From positions 2,232,001 through 2,296,000 of the forward strand of contig JARWSJ010000001.1 in NCBI GenBank assembly GCA_029906195.1: a DNA stretch of 64,000 nucleotides, read 5' to 3'. This stretch comes from Chitinophagaceae bacterium 26-R-25 (GTDB taxonomy: Bacteria > Bacteroidota > Bacteroidia > Chitinophagales > Chitinophagaceae). Below, piece after piece: positions 43,525 to 52,165 of this stretch (position 1 is its first letter; every line of letters begins with the position of its first letter). The notes beneath the pieces are model-generated. The model ran no database searches and was not told the DNA's origin. It saw only the letters and a list, made by a program, of their open reading frames with translations. The position numbers and the translations under genes were made by a program.

Positions 43525-44976
43525 ATGAGTCAACAAACGAAGTGGTCCCAGTTTGGAACGCTGGTCACCGTATTCTTCTTCTGGGGTTTCGTAGCAGCAA
43601 GCAACGATATCCTCATTCCCGTTTTCAAAAAAGCCCTTGACCTTGCACCATGGCAATCTCAATTAATCTCGGTTGCTTTCTATGTGGCCTACACTGTAGG
43701 TTCAATAATTTATTTTGGTATTTCCAGGGCAAGCGGAGGTGATATTCTAAACCGCATTGGTTATAAAAATGGTATCTCCTTAGGCTTGATCATTTCCGCA
43801 ATTGGCACATTGTTGTTTTATCCTGCGGCGCAAACGGCCTCTTACGGCTTGTTGCTTGGCGGACTCTTCATCGTTGGTCTCGGTTTCTCGTTACAACAAA
43901 CAGCAGCCAACCCGCTGGCCATTGTGATGGGTGATCCCAAAACAGGTTCGCAGCGCTTGAGCATGGCGGGAGGTATCAACAATTTCGGTACTACCATCGG
44001 GCCTTTGCTGGTAAGCTTTGCTATATTCGGCAGTGTTTCTGCCGGTAACACAACGGCAAGCATTGAATCTGTAAAAACGCCTTACCTTATACTAGGAGCG
44101 GCTTTCCTCGTGGCTGCCCTCATCTTTAGGTTTTCTTCAGTGCCTAACAAAATACACACAGTATCTGATGACATCGTAGAAGATCCAAAAGATCACCTCT
44201 ACAAAGACAGAGGCTCCGTTTTCAAATACCCTCAGCTTGTGCTGGGTATGGTAGCCATCTTCATTTATGTAGGCGTTGAAGTATCTACAGCATCTAACCT
44301 GCCATTGTTTATCGAAAAACATCTTGGACTTGATACCAGCCAGGTAGCGCCTTATGTTTCCCTTTACTGGGCAAGTTTGATGATCGGCCGTTGGACAAGC
44401 TCTGTGGGCGCTTTCAACCTGAATAAAGGCATTACAAAAGTTCTTGGTTTCATCATGCCTTATCTCGCGTTCCTCGTTTTCATTATTGCCAATAAAATTG
44501 CAGGTCATGATGTAGTTCCGTTCTACATTTATGCAGCTGTGATCGTTGCAATGATCATCGGTGACTACTTTAGCAAGGGCAACCCTGCACGCCAGTTGCT
44601 GATCTACTCGTCTCTTGCCATAATCGCACTGATCATTGGTATGCTGGCTGATGGTATGGTGAGCACTTTTGCGTTTATCAGTGTTGGTCTGTTCTGTAGC
44701 ACTTTATGGCCTTGTATTTTTACCCTGGCTATCGCGGGTCTTGGAAAACACACCAACGAAGGTGCAAGCTTCCTGATTATGATGATTATGGGCGGTGGTC
44801 TGATCCCATTGCTGCAGGGTGTACTATCCAGCGATGCTATTTTGGGCATCCAATACTCTTACGTGGTGGGTGTGGCATGCTTTATTTACCTGGCATTCTA
44901 TGCCGTGAAAGCAAAATCGCTGCTCAAATCACAAGGTATAGACTATGATTCTCTAGAAAGCGCAGGAGGACATTAG
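43525..44976 (+). CDS. Sugar MFS transporter (FucP/GluP family)
   Basis: 483 residues with twelve predicted membrane helices. The N-terminus FGTLVTVFFFWGFVAASNDI and the segment GLGFSLQQTAANPLAIVMGD are typical of the fucose/glucose/galactose proton symporters. The next gene is a ROK sugar kinase and the divergent neighbours make glycogen, so glucose or a glucose-derived sugar is the likely substrate (inference). Confidence 0.9.
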   Translation: MSQQTKWSQFGTLVTVFFFWGFVAASNDILIPVFKKALDLAPWQSQLISVAFYVAYTVGSIIYFGISRASGGDILNRIGYKNGISLGLIISAIGTLLFYPAAQTASYGLLLGGLFIVGLGFSLQQTAANPLAIVMGDPKTGSQRLSMAGGINNFGTTIGPLLVSFAIFGSVSAGNTTASIESVKTPYLILGAAFLVAALIFRFSSVPNKIHTVSDDIVEDPKDHLYKDRGSVFKYPQLVLGMVAIFIYVGVEVSTASNLPLFIEKHLGLDTSQVAPYVSLYWASLMIGRWTSSVGAFNLNKGITKVLGFIMPYLAFLVFIIANKIAGHDVVPFYIYAAVIVAMIIGDYFSKGNPARQLLIYSSLAIIALIIGMLADGMVSTFAFISVGLFCSTLWPCIFTLAIAGLGKHTNEGASFLIMMIMGGGLIPLLQGVLSSDAILGIQYSYVVGVACFIYLAFYAVKAKSLLKSQGIDYDSLESAGGH

Positions 44977-44986
44977 AATGTTGTGA

Positions 44987-45066
44987 CGTGCGAAGTACGG
45001 TGTACGAAATACTTTAAGGAGTTAACCCAAAATGAATTTCATACACCGTACACCGTACATCGTGCA
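44987..45066. repeat. Family G inverted arms
   Basis: CGTGCGAAGTACGGTGTACG (44987-45006) and ACACCGTACACCGTACATCG (about 45043-45062) are complementary in part and lie between the transporter and kinase genes. A family G copy also lies at 57890-57925. Confidence 0.8.
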
Positions 45067-45108
45067 TCCTTCACTATCTTCGCGCATTACTATAAACCAA
45101 CTTTACAA

Positions 45109-46068
45109 ATGACTTCTTTAGCAATTGGTATAGACATCGGTGGAACAGGTACCAAATTTGGTATAGTGGACCGCAATGGCAACGTGTTATTTTCGAGTGA
45201 GATTTCCACTAAGAAACATTCCCATGTAGAAACGTTTATCGATGAATTGTATGATAGCGTTCTCGAACTGATTAATAAAACAGGCGGCGTTGGACGAATG
45301 AAAGGCATCGGTGTTGGTGCTCCAAATGGTAACTTCTACACCGGCACAATTGAATACGCTCCAAATCTTCCATGGAAAGGGATAGTGCCTTTGGCAAAAT
45401 TGCTTGAGAATAAATTTCAATTGCCTGTTACACTTACCAATGACGCCAATGCGGCGGCAATCGGCGAAATGATGTATGGCGCGGCAAAAGGAATGAAAGA
45501 TTTTATAATGATCACCCTGGGCACAGGCGTGGGCAGTGGCATTGTGGCAAATGGACAGTTGATCTATGGCCATGACGGTTTCGCCGGAGAGCTTGGTCAC
45601 GCAGTGGTTATACCTGATGGCCGTTTTCACCCGGGCACTGGCAAACACGGTTCCCTGGAAATTTACGCTTCTGCAACAGGTGTGAAGCTGACTGCGCTTG
45701 AATTACTGACCAAAAGTGCTGAGGACAGCCTTCTCAGAGTTGTTCCGGAAGCAGAAATGGATTCCAAAAAAGTGTATGACGCAGCCATCAAAGGCGATAA
45801 GATCGCAAAACAAGTTTTCGAATATACCGGTAAAATTCTAGGCCTGGCGCTGGCAAATGCGGTGATGTTTTCCAGCCCTGAAGCCATTATTCTTTTCGGC
45901 GGACTTACCAAAGCTGGCGACCTCATCCTGCGTCCTACGCAAGAGCACATGGAAGACAACTTGATTAAGATCTTCCAAAACAAAGTAAAACTCCTCGTGA
46001 GCCATCTGAAAGAGTCTGATGCTGCGATATTGGGTGCGAGTGCTTTGGTGTGGAATATGGACAAGTAA
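45109..46068 (+). CDS. ROK-family sugar kinase (glucokinase-like) without the zinc motif
   Basis: 319 residues from the ATG at 45109, giving the phosphate motif IGIDIGGTGTKFG at the N-terminus; the longer open frame runs back through repeat G and is not credible. The sugar-site segment LTNDANAAAIGEMMYGAA is present. The ROK zinc-binding motif CxCGxxGCxE is replaced by HPGTGKHGSLE, keeping the spacing and glutamate but no cysteines. It probably phosphorylates glucose brought in by the preceding transporter. Confidence 0.9.
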   Translation: MTSLAIGIDIGGTGTKFGIVDRNGNVLFSSEISTKKHSHVETFIDELYDSVLELINKTGGVGRMKGIGVGAPNGNFYTGTIEYAPNLPWKGIVPLAKLLENKFQLPVTLTNDANAAAIGEMMYGAAKGMKDFIMITLGTGVGSGIVANGQLIYGHDGFAGELGHAVVIPDGRFHPGTGKHGSLEIYASATGVKLTALELLTKSAEDSLLRVVPEAEMDSKKVYDAAIKGDKIAKQVFEYTGKILGLALANAVMFSSPEAIILFGGLTKAGDLILRPTQEHMEDNLIKIFQNKVKLLVSHLKESDAAILGASALVWNMDK

Positions 46069-46071
46069 GCA

Positions 46072-46250
46072 GGAATTAGGAATTAAGAGTTGTTCACAAT
46101 TCAGATTTCAAAACTTGATTCGACTTTCATAATATTTAAAGGGCAATATTCGACAAGAATGCTGCCCTTTAATTTTACCCAAAAATATCATCAAAAGAAC
46201 ACAAGATGCTGCACCCTCAACTAATTCCTAATTCCTAATTCTTAATTGAA
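46072..46250. repeat. Family C arm pair enclosing a terminator
   Basis: GGAATTAGGAATTAAG (46074-46089) and its complement (about 46219-46245) bracket the ROK terminator. No gene in this gap. Confidence 0.82.
46138..46170 (+). terminator. Terminator of the transporter-kinase operon
   Basis: Stem AAAGGGCAATATTC / GAATGCTGCCCTTT with a two-base internal mismatch and a 5-base loop, followed by AATTTT. Confidence 0.82.
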
Positions 46251-46252
46251 AA

Positions 46253-47155
46253 ATGTTCCATATCGCTCACTCCGCCATCTACTCCCACCCTCTCCCCGAA
46301 GGGCATCGCTTCCCGATGTTGAAATATGATTTGATTCCGGAGCAATTGCTGCATGAAGGTGTGATTACAAAGAAGAATATTTTCGAGCCTGCTATTTGCT
46401 CCAAAGAAACCATTTTACTGACCCATACTGAAGAATACTACAACAAACTAATCAATCAAACGCTTAGTGCAAGCGAACAAAGAAAGATTGGTTTTCCGCA
46501 ATCGCCACTATTAACAGAACGTGAACTCGTCATTGCACAGGGAACAATTGATTGCTGTTACCATGCAATGAAAGAAGGTGTGGCGCTGAATGTAGCGGGT
46601 GGCACGCATCACGCGTATGCAGACAAAGGCGAGGGATTTTGCTTATTGAATGACATGGCAATTGCAGCAAATTATTTACTGCATAAAAAAGAAGCAACAA
46701 AAATCATCATTATTGATCTCGACGTGCACCAGGGAAATGGCTCTGCCAAAATATTTGAACACGAACCACACGTTTTCACGTTCAGCATGCACGGGGCACA
46801 CAACTACCCTTTTCACAAAGAAAAATCTGACCTTGATTTGCCGCTGCTGGACGGAACTGACACAACCACTTATTTGACTGCCTTGCAAAACACGCTGCCA
46901 GGCTTGCTTGACAAAGAGAAGCCACAATTAGCGTTCTTCCTCTCCGGTGTTGACATTCTTGATACCGACAAATTCGGAAAGCTAAAAGTAACAATGGAAG
47001 GCTGCCGCCAAAGAGATGTATTTGTGTTCGAAGAACTAAAGAAAAGAAACATTCCCGTAACCGTTGCCATGGGCGGCGGTTATTCTGCCGATGTAAAGAA
47101 AATTGTGGAAGCGCATTGCAACACTTTCAAAGCCGCTATTGATATTTACTCGTGA
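46253..47155 (+). CDS. Histone deacetylase-family (acetoin utilisation-type) protein
   Basis: 300 residues with an arginase/deacetylase fold. The tandem histidines GGTHHAY (H119-H120), zinc ligands in DLDVHQGNG (D157, H159) and SGVDILDTDKFGKLKVT (second aspartate) are all present, so catalytic activity is expected. Bacterial members deacetylate proteins, polyamines or other acetylated amines; the substrate is unknown. Confidence 0.9.
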   Translation: MFHIAHSAIYSHPLPEGHRFPMLKYDLIPEQLLHEGVITKKNIFEPAICSKETILLTHTEEYYNKLINQTLSASEQRKIGFPQSPLLTERELVIAQGTIDCCYHAMKEGVALNVAGGTHHAYADKGEGFCLLNDMAIAANYLLHKKEATKIIIIDLDVHQGNGSAKIFEHEPHVFTFSMHGAHNYPFHKEKSDLDLPLLDGTDTTTYLTALQNTLPGLLDKEKPQLAFFLSGVDILDTDKFGKLKVTMEGCRQRDVFVFEELKKRNIPVTVAMGGGYSADVKKIVEAHCNTFKAAIDIYS

Positions 47156-47198
47156 GTAAACGAAAGGATAGTCCGCTGTAATGGCTTCTGTGCGTCAA

Positions 47199-47258
47199 GG
47201 CTTCGACAAGCTCAGCCTGACACTCTGAGAGCACTGTCAGGCTGAGCCTGTCGAAGCC
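47199..47258. repeat. Palindrome K (first copy)
   Basis: A 24-bp arm beginning GGCTTCGACAAGCTCAGCC (47199-47222) and its complement with one mismatch (47235-47258) form a strong hairpin between convergent genes. A second copy lies at 62591-62648. Confidence 0.9.
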
Positions 47259-47265
47259 TTCTTAA

Positions 47266-48105
47266 TCACAAAAAATCAACCACCGCCTTTACCACTTTTT
47301 CATCGTGATATATTTTGCGATGCCCCAGCCCCTTTGTGGTCATGAATTGTATGTGGTCGTGGCTTGCATTGATCACAGGAACAACATCACTGTAAGGCGT
47401 TATATCATCATCTGCATCGTGTATCCATAATATTTTTGCGTTGATCTTTTTTACCGCCCTTGCAATGGAATATTCAGAAGAATGCTTCCCTCCCTTTTCG
47501 ATAATAATATCTTCAAATTCTTTTCTAAAGGAATCATTTAGATTCAGCGTTGCGAAAAAAAGATCAATAGCGCTTGAAGTTTCCGTTGCCGGAGCAATGA
47601 GCACAACCTTGTAATCATCACCGTGTTCTATTTTTTCCAGGAAATGCGTGATCGCCAAACCACCGAAAGAATGTGCCACAAAGTTTTGAATAGGCCCAAA
47701 CTGGTGGTAAGCCGCTTCAATGGTTTTTACATACAATGGCAACAAAATTCTGTCGCCGCCGGACTCGCCATGTGCGGGCGCATCTACCGCCAATACCTCA
47801 TATCCTTTATTGATAAGCAATTGAATAAAATGATCGAAATTTTTGCTGGCGCTTTGAAAACCATGGAGAACGAGAACTTTTTTGCCTGCTCCTTTGTTCC
47901 ATCTGTACGCCATAACAGGAATATTGTCAACCTGCATGGGCAGTCGCTCAACCTTATCAAACAATGCAGATTGTTTTCGCGATCTTGACACCGGGCTGCT
48001 GAACAGATCAAAGGCTTTTTCAGCGGCGCGTTTTTTCGAAACCACCGAAATAAGTTTCAACTTGCTACTGATGTAGCGTATCGCAAGTTTTTGTTTTAAT
48101 TTCAT
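47266..48105 (-). CDS. Alpha/beta hydrolase
   Basis: 279 residues from the ATG at 48105. The oxyanion segment VLHGFQSASKN, nucleophile elbow AHSFGG, acid HDADDDITPYSD and the final histidine GLGHRKIYHDE form a complete catalytic triad. It is related to lysophospholipase/esterase-type hydrolases; substrate unknown. Its promoter element overlaps the 18-base gap to the divergent gene, implying an almost leaderless mRNA. Confidence 0.88.
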   Translation of the reverse strand: MKLKQKLAIRYISSKLKLISVVSKKRAAEKAFDLFSSPVSRSRKQSALFDKVERLPMQVDNIPVMAYRWNKGAGKKVLVLHGFQSASKNFDHFIQLLINKGYEVLAVDAPAHGESGGDRILLPLYVKTIEAAYHQFGPIQNFVAHSFGGLAITHFLEKIEHGDDYKVVLIAPATETSSAIDLFFATLNLNDSFRKEFEDIIIEKGGKHSSEYSIARAVKKINAKILWIHDADDDITPYSDVVPVINASHDHIQFMTTKGLGHRKIYHDEKVVKAVVDFL

Positions 48106-48110
48106 CACCC

Positions 48111-48118
48111 CAAAATTA
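48111..48118 (-). promoter_or_regulatory. Bacteroidota -7 element (TAATTTTG), hydrolase gene
   Basis: An exact TAnnTTTG match on the minus strand ends six bases before the ATG at 48105, so transcription would start at or next to the start codon. Confidence 0.4.
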
Positions 48119-48123
48119 GTGCA

Positions 48124-48888
48124 ATGAACATTACGATTATAGGAACAGGCAATGTTGCAACTGTTGTAGGTCACAAGCTTTTACGGGCTTCTCATAAAAT
48201 CGCAGAGGTATACGGAAGAAGCAATGAAAAAACCGCCCAACTGGCAAAGGAACTGAAAGCCGCACCATGCTATGAATGGAACGATATTTCCAAAGGTGCC
48301 GATCTGTACATCATTGCTATTGCCGACAATGGCCTGTATGAACTACCCGATGATTTTCATTGCGATAGCCTCGTGGTGCATACCGCGGGGTCTGTAAGTA
48401 AAGAGGTTCTTAAAAAAATATCCCCGCGTTACGGTGTTTTTTATCCGCTACAGAGCCTTAAGAAAAACAGCGATGCAGATATCGAAATTCCGATTCTTGT
48501 CGATGCCAACACCAATGCCGACATCAGCATGTTGATCGAATTGGGAACAACCATCAGTGAAGAAGTTGCTATTGCAGATGATAATAAAAGATTACATCTC
48601 CACGTAGGAGCAGTGATCGTTAATAATTTCACCAATCATCTGTTTACTTTGGCAGATGATTATTGCCGACACCAGGACATTAACTTCGAATTGTTGTTGC
48701 CGCTTATCAGAGAAACTGTAGACAGGCTTGACGCCAACTCTCCCTCTACGATGCAAACCGGGCCTGCGATCCGAAGAGATGTAACTACGATAGAAAAACA
48801 TCTTCAGCTGCTCCATCACGAACCGCAATTAAAGAAATTGTATAAAGTTTTTAGTGATGAGATAATGGAGAGGTATGAAAAGAGTTGA
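48124..48888 (+). CDS. Rossmann-like plus DUF2520 domain protein (F420-dependent oxidoreductase-like)
   Basis: 254 residues. The N-terminal NAD(P)-binding fold has IIGTGNVATVVGHKLL and the C-terminal half is DUF2520 (HLHVGAVIVNNFTNHLF ... SPSTMQTGPAIRRD). These proteins resemble pyrroline-5-carboxylate reductase/ketopantoate reductase-type enzymes; substrate unknown. The TGA stop lies in a family A arm. Confidence 0.88.
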   Translation: MNITIIGTGNVATVVGHKLLRASHKIAEVYGRSNEKTAQLAKELKAAPCYEWNDISKGADLYIIAIADNGLYELPDDFHCDSLVVHTAGSVSKEVLKKISPRYGVFYPLQSLKKNSDADIEIPILVDANTNADISMLIELGTTISEEVAIADDNKRLHLHVGAVIVNNFTNHLFTLADDYCRHQDINFELLLPLIRETVDRLDANSPSTMQTGPAIRRDVTTIEKHLQLLHHEPQLKKLYKVFSDEIMERYEKS

Positions 48889-49001
48889 AAATTGAAAGTT
48901 GAAAGTTGAAAATTATTTATGTGCAGCATTCGAGATGATTAGTCTATCTCTTGCCAATGCAAGGATTAAGCATTTTCAATTTTCAACTTTCAATTTTCCA
49001 T
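48885..49001. repeat. Family A arm pair
   Basis: TTGAAAATTGAAAGTTG units start at the DUF2520 stop (within 48885-48915). The complement (48970-49001) ends at the LutA-like stop region. Confidence 0.85.
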
Positions 49002-49005
49002 TAAA

Positions 49006-49725
49006 TTACCACCCGCTTGCCAGCACATCTGCCAAATGAATGGTCTTGATCTTATTGCCTTTAAAATTGCTGCGTCCGCCAATGTGCATGAGGCAGGAAA
49101 GATCTGTGGAGATGATATATTCTGCTTCTGTAGCTACTGCATTCGTGATTTTTTGATCTGCCATTGCTACGGAGATTGGTTCAAATTTTACTGCAAATGT
49201 GCCACCGAAACCGCAGCAGGTTTCAACATCGTTCATTTCAACGAGTTCAAGTCCCTTTACATTTTTTAGCAATTTGCGTGGCTCCTGTTTGATCTTGCAT
49301 TCACGCAAACCCGCGCAGGAGTCGTGGTAAGTGGCCTTTGCGGAGAACGTCGCACCTACATCTTCCACTCCCAACACCTTTACAAGGAACTCGGAGAATT
49401 CATACAATCGATTTCCAAGGTTCTTTACATCATTGTGCACAGAAGAATTATCGAACAGTTTTGTATAGTAATTTCTTACAAAGCCTGTGCACGAAGCACT
49501 TGGCGCAACGATATAATCAGTTCCTGAAAAGTCTTTGAGGAATTTGGAGCAAACCTCTTTCGCCTCATGCTGGAACCCCGCATTAAAAGCCGGCTGTCCG
49601 CAGCAGGTTTGATTGTCGTTGTAGGAAACCTCACAACCAAGTTTCCGCAAAACCTTCACCATATTGAATGCCGTTTGCGGATACAATTGATCAACGAAAC
49701 AAGGTATGAATAGTTGTACGTTCAT
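49006..49725 (-). CDS. LutA/YkgE-family (Fe-S)-binding protein
   Basis: 239 residues with two CCG-type cysteine-rich domains: NDNQTCCGQPAFNAG and NDVETCCGFGGTFAVKF, each preceded by further cysteines (IPCFVDQLYPQTA; SCAGLRECKI). In lactate oxidation LutA works with LutB and LutC, but neither is adjacent. It may serve a remote LutBC pair or another quinone-linked dehydrogenase. Confidence 0.88.
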   Translation of the reverse strand: MNVQLFIPCFVDQLYPQTAFNMVKVLRKLGCEVSYNDNQTCCGQPAFNAGFQHEAKEVCSKFLKDFSGTDYIVAPSASCTGFVRNYYTKLFDNSSVHNDVKNLGNRLYEFSEFLVKVLGVEDVGATFSAKATYHDSCAGLRECKIKQEPRKLLKNVKGLELVEMNDVETCCGFGGTFAVKFEPISVAMADQKITNAVATEAEYIISTDLSCLMHIGGRSNFKGNKIKTIHLADVLASGW

Positions 49726-49785
49726 TTTTAGAATAGTTGTTGGTTGTTAGTTGATAGTTGTTAGACCTAACATTCCTATCGAACT

Positions 49786-49817
49786 CATTTTCAACTTTCA
49801 ATTTTCAACTTTCAATT
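49786..49817. repeat. Family A right arm
   Basis: CATTTTCAACTTTCAATT-type arm just after the ribH stop. Its left neighbour is a different low-complexity stretch (GTTGTTAGTTGATAGTTG, about 49745-49765). Confidence 0.75.
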
Positions 49818-49822
49818 AAATC

Positions 49823-50323
49823 CTAATGCTCAAAGCTTCTCTTCAACGCGATCATCTTCAACGCCGTAATCGCCGCTTCTTCGCCTTTGTGACCATGCAC
49901 GCCGCCTACTCTTTCGTCGGCCTGTTGCTGGTTATCGACTGTCAACACACCAAAAATAACAGGTACGGGCAGCTGAAGGTTCAGATTCACGACACCATCT
50001 GTTACAGCTTTACATACATAGTCGAAATGCGGTGTATCTCCGCGCAGTACAACACCCAGCGCAATAAAGGCATCGGGCTGTTCGTAAGAGTTACTTTTCG
50101 CTTCCCAGTAAGCTTTTACGCCAAAGGGAATTTCAAAAGCGCCGGGAACTACGATCGTCTTTACATTCTCAATGCCTTGTTCTGCAAAAATTTTTCTGCA
50201 GCCATCTTCAAGCTTGTTAATTGTTACTGCGTTCCATTCTGTTTTCACAATAACAACACAGGCATCCTTTGGAAGAATGCCTGCATTTATTTCTAGTAAA
50301 CTACTGTTTGATACTGTTGCCAT
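49823..50323 (-). CDS. ribH: 6,7-dimethyl-8-ribityllumazine synthase
   Basis: 166 residues. Family motifs are VPGAFEIPFGVKAYWE, ALGVVLRGDTPHFDYV (catalytic His) and VPVIFGVLTVDNQQQA. It makes the riboflavin precursor lumazine from the dihydroxybutanone phosphate and the pyrimidine. Other rib genes are not nearby. Confidence 0.96.
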   Translation of the reverse strand: MATVSNSSLLEINAGILPKDACVVIVKTEWNAVTINKLEDGCRKIFAEQGIENVKTIVVPGAFEIPFGVKAYWEAKSNSYEQPDAFIALGVVLRGDTPHFDYVCKAVTDGVVNLNLQLPVPVIFGVLTVDNQQQADERVGGVHGHKGEEAAITALKMIALKRSFEH

Positions 50324-50338
50324 TTCGAAATTTAAAAT

Positions 50339-50400
50339 TCAAAAGTAAAAAGTAAAAACGGGTCGCATTTTTGACTTTTCACTTTTGACTTTTGACTTTA
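50339..50400. repeat. Family F inverted arms
   Basis: CAAAAGTAAAAAGTAAAAAC and its complement-like GACTTTTCACTTTTGACTTT lie between the TPR gene stop and ribH. Confidence 0.75.
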
Positions 50401-50403
50401 AAG

Positions 50404-51084
50404 TTATTCTGTAACGCCCAGTCTCGCAAGGTATTTGTCAATAGACATACCTCTTTCGCTACGAGGGTATTTTGTTTGAATTGTTTTGTACAACTCAATA
50501 GCTTCTTTCGTTTTGCCTAGTGTTTCAGAAAGCAGACCTGCACGGAAAAGATATTCCGGAGAGTTGTAGTCATCTTTCTCAAACAGGGTACCTGCTTTTT
50601 TATATTGGTCGATTGCTTCTTCCTTTTTACCTGAGTCAGCATATGCATCACCCAATAAAGCTAGAGCTCTTGCTTCGAATTGTTTAGAACTTGTAGAGAA
50701 CGCTTTCAGGTATTTAATTGCATTAGCATAATCACCCAATTTCAAATAGCAGTCACCTGCATAGAAATTAGCAATGTTACCTGCCTTTGTACCGCTGAAC
50801 TTAGAAGCTACTTTTACAAAACCCGGATTAACATTGTCACCATTAAGAGCAAGGCTCAATGAATCCTGGCGGTAATAGCTTTCCGCTCTGAAAATTGCGT
50901 CGCTGGCTTTTTTCTCATTTGGCTCTTTTACAAGATACTTATAGCCGAAGTAACCACCTACAACGATGATTAAAGCAGCAAAAGCCATTACAATTGCTTT
51001 GTTATTTTTATCCCAGAAACCGGTCATGCGATCAACCACTTCATTTCTTTCTTCGGTTTGCTGAACCTGATTAACGTCTGCCAT
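50404..51084 (-). CDS. Membrane-anchored TPR protein (YfgM-like)
   Basis: 226 residues. A cytoplasmic N-terminus (1-30) and one membrane helix (about 31-50, IVMAFAALIIVVGGYFGYKY) precede about four TPR motifs on the exported side (KYLKAFSTSSKQFEARALAL, AIELYKTIQTKYPRSERG). It resembles YfgM-type ancillary translocon chaperones in layout. It lies 46 bases downstream of pdhA, possibly co-transcribed. Confidence 0.82.
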   Translation of the reverse strand: MADVNQVQQTEERNEVVDRMTGFWDKNNKAIVMAFAALIIVVGGYFGYKYLVKEPNEKKASDAIFRAESYYRQDSLSLALNGDNVNPGFVKVASKFSGTKAGNIANFYAGDCYLKLGDYANAIKYLKAFSTSSKQFEARALALLGDAYADSGKKEEAIDQYKKAGTLFEKDDYNSPEYLFRAGLLSETLGKTKEAIELYKTIQTKYPRSERGMSIDKYLARLGVTE

Positions 51085-51130
51085 TTTAGTACTAATTACG
51101 GTTTATTTTAGTTTTTAGTTATGCTTGAGA

Positions 51131-52126
51131 TTAGTCAACAATGAATGGATAATTCTGATCAACATATACGTCTTTCAAAACCTCATCATCTGACGGTAAT
51201 GGAGATTCTTCTGCAAAGGTAACAGCTTCTGTAACCTGATCAGTAACGCGTTTGTTGATTGCGTCAATCTCTTCCTGAGTTGCAAATTTGTTGTCAAGGA
51301 TTGTTTTCAGCACCATTTCAATCGGGTCCTTTTGTTTGTATTCTTCCACTTCTTCTTTGGTGCGGTATTTCTGAGGATCAGAAATAGAGTGTCCTTTGTA
51401 GCGGTAGGTCTTGATTTCCAACAAAGTAGGGCCACCGCCTTCACGAGCTCTTTTCACGGCTCTTGCCATGCCTTCGTGAACTGCTTCTGCGCTCATCCCG
51501 TCGATGCTGTCGGCAGGCATTTCAAACGCATCGGCCATTTTATAGATATCCACCACGTTAGAAGTTCTTTCTACAGAAGTACCCATCGCGTAGTGATTGT
51601 TCTCACAAATAAAAATTACAGGCAATTTCCAGGTCATTGCCATGTTGAACACTTCGTTCACCATACCTTGCCTTGCAGCACCATCGCCGAAGAAAGTCAA
51701 GCAAACATGATCTGTTCCTTTATATTTTTCAGCGAAAGCGATACCGGCGCCAGTTCCGATCTGCGCACCTACGATACCGTGACCACCGAAGAAATTAACA
51801 TCTTTTCCAAAAAAGTGCATACTGCCGCCCTTTCCTTTCGCACAGCCAGTGGCTTTACCATACAACTCGGCCATACAACTTTTCGCGCTTACACCCTTGG
51901 CAATTGCCAATCCGTGATCGCGATATCCCGTAATGAACGCATCTTCCGGTTTTGTAGCGGTCATACAACCTGCTGCAATAGCTTCCTGCCCAATATAAGC
52001 ATGAAAGAAACCGCGAATTTTGCCTTCCATTTTATATTTCTCTTCTGCCATTAACTCGAACTCGCGTATAAGCTTCATGAGTTCGTACCAATACAAATAA
52101 GTTTCTTTGGAAAATTTTGTTGCCAC
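51131..52126 (-). CDS. pdhA: Pyruvate dehydrogenase E1 component, alpha subunit
   Basis: 331 residues from the GTG at 52126. The frame extends to a TTG at 52165, but a TAnnTTTG element lies between the two, so the longer start would be upstream of transcription. The thiamine diphosphate motif GDGAARQG...ENN is visible, as are RGFFHAYIGQEAIAAG and YRYKGHSISDPQKYRT (phosphorylation-loop region). It decarboxylates pyruvate with the beta subunit, which is not in the window. Confidence 0.94.
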   Translation of the reverse strand: MATKFSKETYLYWYELMKLIREFELMAEEKYKMEGKIRGFFHAYIGQEAIAAGCMTATKPEDAFITGYRDHGLAIAKGVSAKSCMAELYGKATGCAKGKGGSMHFFGKDVNFFGGHGIVGAQIGTGAGIAFAEKYKGTDHVCLTFFGDGAARQGMVNEVFNMAMTWKLPVIFICENNHYAMGTSVERTSNVVDIYKMADAFEMPADSIDGMSAEAVHEGMARAVKRAREGGGPTLLEIKTYRYKGHSISDPQKYRTKEEVEEYKQKDPIEMVLKTILDNKFATQEEIDAINKRVTDQVTEAVTFAEESPLPSDDEVLKDVYVDQNYPFIVD

Positions 52127-52145
52127 AGTATTCAAATTTGACGGG

Positions 52146-52153
52146 CAAAGATA
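52146..52153 (-). promoter_or_regulatory. Bacteroidota -7 element (TATCTTTG) for pdhA
   Basis: An exact TAnnTTTG match 19 bases upstream of the GTG start at 52126; it decides against the TTG start at 52165. Confidence 0.6.
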
Positions 52154-52165
52154 AGGGATTAACAA

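Noticed and set aside
44983-45108. N-terminal extension of the ROK kinase
   Set aside because: The 42 extra residues read through repeat G; the conserved IGIDIGGTGTKFG begins right after the ATG at 45109.
51332-52054. Long 240-codon plus-strand frame opposite pdhA
   Set aside because: It lies wholly within the well-supported pdhA gene on the other strand, has His/Phe/Ser-rich shadow composition and no recognisable domain.
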